A model generated the notes under the pieces. It saw only the letters and a program-made list of their open reading frames with translations. It had not been told where the DNA came from and ran no database searches. Both the position numbers and the translations under genes were made by a program. Below are positions 20,803 to 26,122 of a stretch of DNA of 26,122 bases, piece after piece; position 1 is the stretch's first letter, and the number at the start of each line of letters is the position of its first letter. The DNA comes from PALSA-1004 sp046715035 (GTDB lineage Bacteria; Pseudomonadota; Gammaproteobacteria; Burkholderiales; SG8-41). The DNA is taken from the NCBI GenBank assembly GCA_046715035.1, contig JBKJZR010000185.1:1-26122 (forward strand), given 5' to 3'.

Positions 20803-22520
20803 ACCGGCTGAGCGCTACCCCGCTGCGAGTGTGGCGCGCGCGCGCGCTGCTGGCATGCCTGCTCGGCGCTTTTGCCGTGCTGACCGCGCGCGCGATATAT
20901 CTGCAGGGCCTGCATCACGATTTCCTGCAGCAGAAGGGCGAATCGCGCTACAGCCGAGTCATCGAGCTTTCGGCAACGCGCGGGATGATCACCGACCGCA
21001 ACCGCGAGCCGCTGGCGATCTCCACTCCGGTTGAATCGGTGTGGGCGAGCGCTGCCGATATCGAGATCAGCTCGGAGCAGATGCAGCGCCTCGCACGACT
21101 TCTCGATCTCGACCGCAGCGAGATCGAGAAACGCCTGGCCAACACCAGGCGGGAGTTCGTCTATTTGAAACGCCATCTGCCGCCGGAGCAGGCCGCGAAG
21201 GTCGTCGAGCTGAACATCCCCGGGGTATTCCTGCAGCGCGAATACCGGCGCTATTACCCCGGCAGCGAGTACACCGCGCACGTGATCGGCTACACCGACG
21301 TCGACGACAAGGGCCAGGAAGCGCTCGAGCTTGCCTTCGACACCGAGCTCGCCGGCAAACCCGGCAGCCGGCGCGTGATCAGGAACCGGCTCGGCCAGAT
21401 CATCGAGGACGTCGAAAGCATACGCGCCCCGCAGCATGGGCGCGAGCTCGTGCTGTCGATCGACACCCGGATTCAGTACCTCGCCTACCGTGAATTGCTC
21501 ACGGCAGTGAATGCGCACCGAGCGAAAGCAGGCGGCGTGGTCGTGCTCGACGTGCGCACCGGTGAAGTGCTGGCGATGGTGAATCTGCCGTCGTACAACC
21601 CCAACAACCGCGGCCGGTTCGAGCCCAAACGCACGCGCAACCGCGCGGTCACGGATCTGTTCGAGCCCGGTTCTACGCTCAAGCCATTCACTGCCGCAGC
21701 GGCGATCGAAACAGGACGCTACAGACCCGACAGCCTCATCCATACGGCACCCGGTCAGCTGTCGATCGGCAGCGCCACGATCCACGACGCGCACCCGTCG
21801 GGAACATTGACCGTGGCCCAGGTGATACAGAAATCATCCAACGTCGGCGCCGCGAAAATCGCGCTGGCCCTGCCGGCGGAAAAATTATGGAACGTGCTGA
21901 GCCAGGTGGGATTCGGCACGCCACCGCGTCTGGGATTTCCGGGCGAGGTCGCGGGGCGGCTGCGGGGGCACGCGGGATGGCGTCCGATAGAGCAGGCAAC
22001 TCTGTCGTATGGACACGGCATCTCCGTGAGCCTGCTGCAGCTTGCGCGCGCCTACATGATTTTTACCAACGACGGCGAGATCGCTCCGGTCACGCTGCTC
22101 AGGCGCGAGGAGCCGGCGCAGGGCGTGCGTGTGATCTCTGCAGCGACCGCGCACGAAGTTCGCAAGATGCTGGAAATGGCGGTGCAGCCAGGCGGCACCG
22201 CGCCACGCGCGCAGATCGCGGGTTATCGCGTCGGCGGCAAGACCGGCACTGCGCACAAGATCGAAGGCAGCGGTTATGCGCGCGATAAGTACGTGTCCTC
22301 GTTCATCGGTTTCGCGCCGGCCTCGCAGCCGCAGCTGATCGTCGCGGTGATGATCGACGAGCCCAGTGCCGGCCAGTATTACGGCGGCGCCGTGGCCGCG
22401 CCGGTGTTCGCGAACGTCATGTCGCGCGCGTTGCGCATCCTGGCGGTGAAACCGGATGCGCCTCTCAACAATGTCGTGCTGCCCCCGCCGCATGCGCCCG
22501 AGATCCGCGAGGAAGTGTGA
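20799..22520 (+). CDS. ftsI: Septal peptidoglycan transpeptidase FtsI (PBP3)
   Basis: A 573-residue class B penicillin-binding protein that crosslinks septal peptidoglycan in complex with FtsW. A membrane anchor lies at about 14-33, a PBP dimer/pedestal domain at about 55-210, and the transpeptidase domain after about 245. The catalytic motifs are intact: SxxK with S292 and K295 (GSTLKP), SSN at 346-348 and KTG at 481-483. The start ATG at 20799 overlaps the ftsL stop as ATGA and has GGAG 8 bases before it; the same frame stays open upstream through ftsL but that part is a shadow. Length is close to E. coli FtsI. The stop overlaps the murE GTG (GTGA). Confidence 0.97.
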   Translation: MNRLSATPLRVWRARALLACLLGAFAVLTARAIYLQGLHHDFLQQKGESRYSRVIELSATRGMITDRNREPLAISTPVESVWASAADIEISSEQMQRLARLLDLDRSEIEKRLANTRREFVYLKRHLPPEQAAKVVELNIPGVFLQREYRRYYPGSEYTAHVIGYTDVDDKGQEALELAFDTELAGKPGSRRVIRNRLGQIIEDVESIRAPQHGRELVLSIDTRIQYLAYRELLTAVNAHRAKAGGVVVLDVRTGEVLAMVNLPSYNPNNRGRFEPKRTRNRAVTDLFEPGSTLKPFTAAAAIETGRYRPDSLIHTAPGQLSIGSATIHDAHPSGTLTVAQVIQKSSNVGAAKIALALPAEKLWNVLSQVGFGTPPRLGFPGEVAGRLRGHAGWRPIEQATLSYGHGISVSLLQLARAYMIFTNDGEIAPVTLLRREEPAQGVRVISAATAHEVRKMLEMAVQPGGTAPRAQIAGYRVGGKTGTAHKIEGSGYARDKYVSSFIGFAPASQPQLIVAVMIDEPSAGQYYGGAVAAPVFANVMSRALRILAVKPDAPLNNVVLPPPHAPEIREEV

Positions 22521-24055
22521 GAACGGGATCTCGGCCTTACGAAGCATCGTCCGCAACCGACATCCGCGTCGCGCTGCGCGCGATCGGGGAGCTGGGCGTG
22601 AGGCGGCTGGCGACCGACAGCAGGCTCGTGCGGCGCGGCGACACGTTTCTCGCGTATCCCGGCGCTGCGCAGGACGGCCGGCGCTACATTCCGGAAGCGA
22701 TTGCCAATGGCGCGCGCGCCGTGCTGTGGGAGCGCCGCGGTTTCCGGTGGCGAGCCGCGTGGCGCGTCGCCCATCTGGGCATAGCCAACCTGCGCACGCG
22801 CGCGGGGGTGATCGCCGACCAGGTGTATGGACGTCCCAGCGCGCGGCTGTGGATGATCGGCGTCACCGGCACCAACGGCAAGACCAGCTGCAGTCAGTGG
22901 ATCGCGCGCGCCTTGCACGGCAACGGGACGCGCACCGCGGTCATCGGCACGCTGGGCTACGGGCTCGCCGGTGGCACGCTGCGGCCGCTCGTCAACACGA
23001 CGCCGGACGCGGTGTGGCTGCACGCGCAGCTCGCCCGCTTCGTGCGCGCGCGTGCGCGCGCGGTCAGCATGGAAGTGTCGTCGATCGGACTCGAGCAGGA
23101 CCGCGTCGCGGCCGTGCGATTCGACGTCGCCCTGCTCACCAATGTGACGCGAGATCACCTCGACTATCACGGCACGATGCGGCGTTATCAATCGGCAAAG
23201 GCGCGGCTGTTCGACTGTGAAACGCTCGAGCACGCCGTGGTCAACCTCGATGACGGCGTCGGCGCAAAGCTGGCAAGCCGCATCGAACGCCCCGGGCTGA
23301 ACGTCATCGGCTATGGCTTCGGCCCGCGGCGCGGCACGACCGGCAGCCGGCGCATGGAGATCAGGGGCAGCCGGCTGGTCGCCGACGCGCGCGGGGTGCG
23401 CTTCGACGTGGCCACCCCATGGGGCGCCGCCAGCGTGGCGAGCCCGGTGCTCGGACGCTTCAACGCCTCGAATCTGCTCGCCACGCTGGGGGTGCTCCTG
23501 GCCAGCGGTGTGGTCCTGCGCAAGGCGGTGGCCACGTTGGCACGCGTAGTGCCGGCGGCCGGGCGCATGCAAACGCTGGGTGGAGGTGCGCGCCCGCTCG
23601 TGGTCGTGGACTATGCACACACTCCCGATGCGCTCGAAAAAGCGCTGTCGGCCCTGCGCGAACTGAGTGTGCCCGGTGGACGCGGTTCTGGCGCGCCGCC
23701 CCCGCGCGTCATCTGCGTTTTCGGATGCGGTGGCGAGCGCGACCGCGGCAAACGGCCATTGATGGGACGCATCGCTGCGCAGCTCGCCGACTGGCTCGTG
23801 ATCACCAACGACAATCCGCGCGGCGAGGACCCTCTCGCCATCGTCGACGACATTCTCGGCGGAGTCGAGCGCGACGGCGAGATCGAGCTCGACCGCCGGC
23901 GCGCGATAACCCGTGCGATCGGCCTCGCACGGCGTGGCGACGTGGTGCTGATCGCCGGCAAAGGGCATGAGACCTATCAGGAGGAGCGCGGCGTGCGGCG
24001 CGCATTCAGCGATGCCGCGGTGGCGCGTGCCGCGCTCGAGCGGTGGATGAGCTGA
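22517..24055 (+). CDS. murE: UDP-MurNAc-L-Ala-D-Glu:meso-DAP ligase MurE
   Basis: A 512-residue cytoplasmic ATP-dependent ligase adding the third peptide residue to the peptidoglycan precursor. The ATP loop GTNGKT is at 118-123 (K122), the lysine-carboxylation segment YQSAKARLF near 225, and the DNPR motif at 432-435 marks meso-diaminopimelate as the substrate. FGCGGERDRGKRP is also present. It starts at GTG 22517 overlapping the ftsI stop; the AGGA at 22510-22513 is close (3 bases), and no better start exists. A Gly/Pro-rich insert (about 385-396, between LRELS and RVICVFGCG) is not typical of the family and probably forms a surface loop. It ends one base before murF. Confidence 0.96.
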   Translation: MRTGSRPYEASSATDIRVALRAIGELGVRRLATDSRLVRRGDTFLAYPGAAQDGRRYIPEAIANGARAVLWERRGFRWRAAWRVAHLGIANLRTRAGVIADQVYGRPSARLWMIGVTGTNGKTSCSQWIARALHGNGTRTAVIGTLGYGLAGGTLRPLVNTTPDAVWLHAQLARFVRARARAVSMEVSSIGLEQDRVAAVRFDVALLTNVTRDHLDYHGTMRRYQSAKARLFDCETLEHAVVNLDDGVGAKLASRIERPGLNVIGYGFGPRRGTTGSRRMEIRGSRLVADARGVRFDVATPWGAASVASPVLGRFNASNLLATLGVLLASGVVLRKAVATLARVVPAAGRMQTLGGGARPLVVVDYAHTPDALEKALSALRELSVPGGRGSGAPPPRVICVFGCGGERDRGKRPLMGRIAAQLADWLVITNDNPRGEDPLAIVDDILGGVERDGEIELDRRRAITRAIGLARRGDVVLIAGKGHETYQEERGVRRAFSDAAVARAALERWMS

Positions 24056-24056
24056 C

Positions 24057-25523
24057 ATGGAAGCGATGATGCACATTTCGCAGGCCGCGCGTGCGCTCGG
24101 CGCGAATCTGCGCGGACCCGACGGTGCGTTTTCAGGGGTGAGTACCGACAGCCGCAGCATCCAGCGCGGCGATTTGTTCGTCGCGCTGCGCGGGGAGCGT
24201 TACGACGGCCACCGGTTCATCGCGCAGGCGGCAGCGGCGGGTGCGGCTGCCGCGCTCGTGGAGGACGCAGGACTGGGGATCGAGGATCGAGGAGCGGCCG
24301 CGCAGATTCCTCTGCTGATCGTCGACAGCACGCTCAGGGCGCTCGGCAACCTGGCCGCGTACTGGCGCAGCCGGTTCGAAATACCCCTGGTCGCCGTGAC
24401 CGGCAGCAACGGCAAGACTACCGTCAAAGAGATGCTCGCCGCCATCCTCCGGGAAGCGTGCAAGGCTACTCAGTCCGCAATCGTCGATCCTCAATCCAGC
24501 GTTTTGGCCACGCGCGGCAACCTCAACAACCACATCGGCGTGCCGCTTACGCTGCTCGGGCTGCGGCGCGCGCACCGCTATGCCGTGATCGAGATGGGAA
24601 TGAACCACGCCGGCGAGATCGACTACATCACGCGTCTTGCCCAACCCGACGTGGCGCTCGTCAACAACGCCGGCATCGCGCATATCGAGAACCTCGGATC
24701 GACCGCAGCGATCGCGCGCGCCAAAGGAGAGATTTTTGCCGGGCTGAAGGGGCAAGGCGTCGCGGTGTTCAACGCCGACGATCCTTATGCGGGGTTGTGG
24801 CGCGAGCTGGCCGCCGGCAAGCGGCAGCTCGAGTTCGCACTGCACACCGACCTGGCGCCGGTGACTGCGACGTACCGGGCGCGCGAGCTGACGAGCGAGA
24901 TCGTTCTGAAAACGCCGCTGGGCACGGCGCGAGCGGTGCTGCCCGTCGGCGGCGTCCACAACGTGAGCAACGCGCTCGCCGCGACCGCGGCCGCCACCGC
25001 GCTCGCAGTTCCGGTCGCCACCGTCGCCGTTGGGCTCGCGCGTTTCAGCCCGATCAAGGGCAGGCAGGAAAGGCGCCAAGGCCTGCATGGCGCCGTTCTC
25101 ATCGACGACACGTATAACGCCAACCCCGATTCGGTGCGCGCCGCCATCGCGGTGCTGGCGGCGGCGCCCGGCAAAAAAATACTGGTGCTGGGCGACATGG
25201 GCGAGCTCGGCCGCGACGCCGCCGAGATGCACGCCCAGGTTGGCGAGTTTGCGCGTGCGCAGGGCATAACGCGCTTCTACACCCTCGGGGAGCTGACGGC
25301 GCATGCGACACGGGCGTTCGGAGCCGGCGCCCGGCATTTCACGCGCATCGAAGATCTGCTGGCTGAAGTCGAAAACAGCCTGGCGCCGGACGTGACGCTG
25401 CTCGTGAAGGGGTCGCGCTTCATGCAGATGGAACGGGTAGTGCGTTCGTTTGCCGACGATCGGGAGGAGAAGCGAGAGATGAGAGAGGAGAGAGGGGAGA
25501 TGAGAGAGGAGCGGAAACCATGA
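24057..25523 (+). CDS. murF: UDP-MurNAc-tripeptide:D-Ala-D-Ala ligase MurF
   Basis: A 488-residue cytoplasmic ATP-dependent ligase completing the UDP-MurNAc-pentapeptide. STDSRSIQRGDLFVAL lies near 30-45, the ATP loop TGSNGKTTVKEM near 117-128, ATRGNLNNHIGVP near 154-166, DDTYNANPDS near 350 and the end block LLVKGSRFMQMERVV near 449-463. Three parts look foreign to the family: GLGIEDRG near 73-80, ATQSAIVDPQSS near 140-151, and a C-terminal EMREERG-type repeat tail of about 20 residues. The first two are coded by an inverted pair of a 17-bp sequence. All key motifs remain, so it is probably active. The start at 24057, one base after murE, lacks a strong ribosome binding site; ATGs at 24066 and 24069 are alternatives. 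Confidence 0.95.
   Translation: MEAMMHISQAARALGANLRGPDGAFSGVSTDSRSIQRGDLFVALRGERYDGHRFIAQAAAAGAAAALVEDAGLGIEDRGAAAQIPLLIVDSTLRALGNLAAYWRSRFEIPLVAVTGSNGKTTVKEMLAAILREACKATQSAIVDPQSSVLATRGNLNNHIGVPLTLLGLRRAHRYAVIEMGMNHAGEIDYITRLAQPDVALVNNAGIAHIENLGSTAAIARAKGEIFAGLKGQGVAVFNADDPYAGLWRELAAGKRQLEFALHTDLAPVTATYRARELTSEIVLKTPLGTARAVLPVGGVHNVSNALAATAAATALAVPVATVAVGLARFSPIKGRQERRQGLHGAVLIDDTYNANPDSVRAAIAVLAAAPGKKILVLGDMGELGRDAAEMHAQVGEFARAQGITRFYTLGELTAHATRAFGAGARHFTRIEDLLAEVENSLAPDVTLLVKGSRFMQMERVVRSFADDREEKREMREERGEMREERKP
24277..24497. repeat. Inverted pair of a 17-bp sequence inside murF
   Basis: GGATCGAGGATCGAGGA at 24277-24293 recurs in inverse orientation at 24481-24497 as TCGTCGATCCTCAATCC, matching at 15 of 17 positions. 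Both lie in segments that look like in-frame insertions relative to other MurF proteins. The unit itself is an internal GGATCGA direct repeat. Confidence 0.55.
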
Positions 25524-25554
25524 TGGCTCGCGGCTGTTACGCCTCGCTCCTCTC
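25476..25554. repeat. Direct and inverted repeats at the murF-mraY junction
   Basis: GAGATGAGAGAGGAG occurs at 25476-25490 and 25497-25511 (21-bp period), coding EMREER twice at the end of murF. GAGAGGAGCG (25504-25513) is perfectly inverted at 25545-25554, giving a 10-bp stem with a 31-nt loop that spans the murF stop. There is no T-run, so it is not a terminator. The purine strand switches to pyrimidine after the stop. Confidence 0.6.
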
Positions 25555-25587
25555 GCCGCTCTCCTTTCGCGCAGCCCAAGGTCATCG

Positions 25588-26122
25588 ATGCTGCTAGAGC
25601 TCGCACAGTGGCTGGCAAAGGACATCCGGGCGTTCAACGTCTTCAGCTACATCACGCTGCGCGCGGTGCTGGCCTGCCTGACGGCGCTGATCATCACTTT
25701 CCTCGTCGGACCGGCGATGATACGCAGGCTGGCTTCGTACAAGATCGGCCAGGCGGTGCGCGACGACGGCCCGCAAACCCATCTGCCGAAGACCGGCACG
25801 CCGACGATGGGCGGTGCGCTGATTCTGGTGTCGGTCGTGGTGACGACGTTGCTCTGGGCCGATCTCGACAACCGCCTGGTGTGGGTCGTGCTCGCAGTCA
25901 CGATCGGCTTCGGTGCGATCGGCTGGATCGACGATTACCGCAAGGTCGTGCATCGCAATCCGAAAGGGCTGTCGGCGAGAACGAAGTTCTTCTGGCAGTC
26001 GGTCTTCGGCGTCGCAGCCGCATGCTACATCGCGTTTTCGACGCATCTGCCGGCGCAGACCGAATTCATCGTGCCTTTCTTCAAGCAGATCACGTATCCG
26101 CTGGGTGTGATCGGCTTCGTCG
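25588..26122 (+). CDS. mraY: Phospho-MurNAc-pentapeptide transferase MraY (partial, 3' end outside window)
   Basis: Inner-membrane enzyme transferring phospho-MurNAc-pentapeptide to undecaprenyl phosphate to make lipid I. The first 178 codons are present and the frame is open at the right edge. The N-terminus (MLLELAQWL, then FNVFSYITLRA at 16-26) aligns with E. coli MraY. KTGTPTMGG near 68-76 and the metal/lipid-binding D115 and D116 in GWIDDYRK are intact. Membrane segments are visible near 22-42, 73-90, 96-112 and 132-150. The start is ATG at 25588 with AAGG at 25578-25581. The 64-bp gap from murF is the largest in this part of the operon and holds a 10-bp inverted repeat. Confidence 0.96.
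   Translation, partial: MLLELAQWLAKDIRAFNVFSYITLRAVLACLTALIITFLVGPAMIRRLASYKIGQAVRDDGPQTHLPKTGTPTMGGALILVSVVVTTLLWADLDNRLVWVVLAVTIGFGAIGWIDDYRKVVHRNPKGLSARTKFFWQSVFGVAAACYIAFSTHLPAQTEFIVPFFKQITYPLGVIGFV

Noticed and set aside
22379..24160. 593-codon minus-strand frame over ftsI, murE and murF
   Set aside because: It is antisense to three clear genes, spans two gene junctions and has shadow-type composition.
24132..25637. 501-codon minus-strand frame over murF and the mraY start
   Set aside because: It is antisense to murF with high Arg/Gln/His content and no family resemblance; MurF motifs on the plus strand are clear.
1..26122. CRISPR arrays, insertion sequences, prophage, integrases or tRNA genes
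   Set aside because: I saw no regularly spaced repeats, transposase or integrase motifs, or tRNA cloverleaf with a CCA end on either strand.

Overview
This window reads as a stretch of ordinary chromosome from a high-GC betaproteobacterium, probably Burkholderiales or a close relative. The evidence is a Bug/TctC-type tricarboxylate receptor, the gene order rsmI | lpoA-yraN-gmhA/diaA-dolP, a type A RNase P RNA, and a proteobacterial division and cell-wall (dcw) cluster whose MurE carries the meso-diaminopimelate motif. I see no phage, transposon, CRISPR array or tRNA. Assignment to order is inference.

Layout. Bases 1-1240 hold an AI-2E-family membrane permease that is open at the left edge. 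A gene-poor 0.5 kb and a small basic protein of unknown function (1772-2137) follow. Next is one very large gene (2311-11058, 2915 codons) for an NdvB/Cgs-type cyclic beta-1,2-glucan synthase with GT84, glucoamylase-like and GH94 modules. On the minus strand, 11078-13790 encodes a compact envelope operon: LpoA-like PBP activator, YraN, a GmhA/DiaA SIS protein and the BON lipoprotein DolP. The divergent rsmI (13770-14651) overlaps lpoA by 21 bp at the 5' ends. pyrC (14782-15813) converges on a Bug-family receptor (15818-16780, minus).

Bases 16781-17146 hold regulatory and RNA signals: a good sigma70-like promoter for the Bug gene, a strong leftward terminator, and a series of hairpins that may be a small RNA. 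rnpB lies at 17147-17558. A tartrate/D-malate dehydrogenase (17626-18684) ends in a terminator. An AT-rich, hairpin-rich spacer then leads to the dcw promoter (TTGACC-17-TATAGT), which is overlapped by three 10-bp-phased GTGGG repeats, the known MraZ operator layout. From 19069 to the right edge run mraZ, rsmH, ftsL, ftsI, murE, murF and mraY (partial), mostly with stop/start overlaps of the ATGA, GTGA or TGATG kind.

How the genes fit together. Most genes concern the cell envelope: periplasmic glucan, outer-membrane and peptidoglycan synthase activation, peptidoglycan precursors and septal synthesis. The less expected observations are: a 28-codon ORF bridging rsmH and ftsL with TGATG at both ends; short repeats inserted in frame in murF; a gene in the diaA position that keeps the GmhA catalytic residues; a candidate leftward small RNA beside rnpB; and the rsmI/lpoA 5' overlap. 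I found no clear new multi-gene system.
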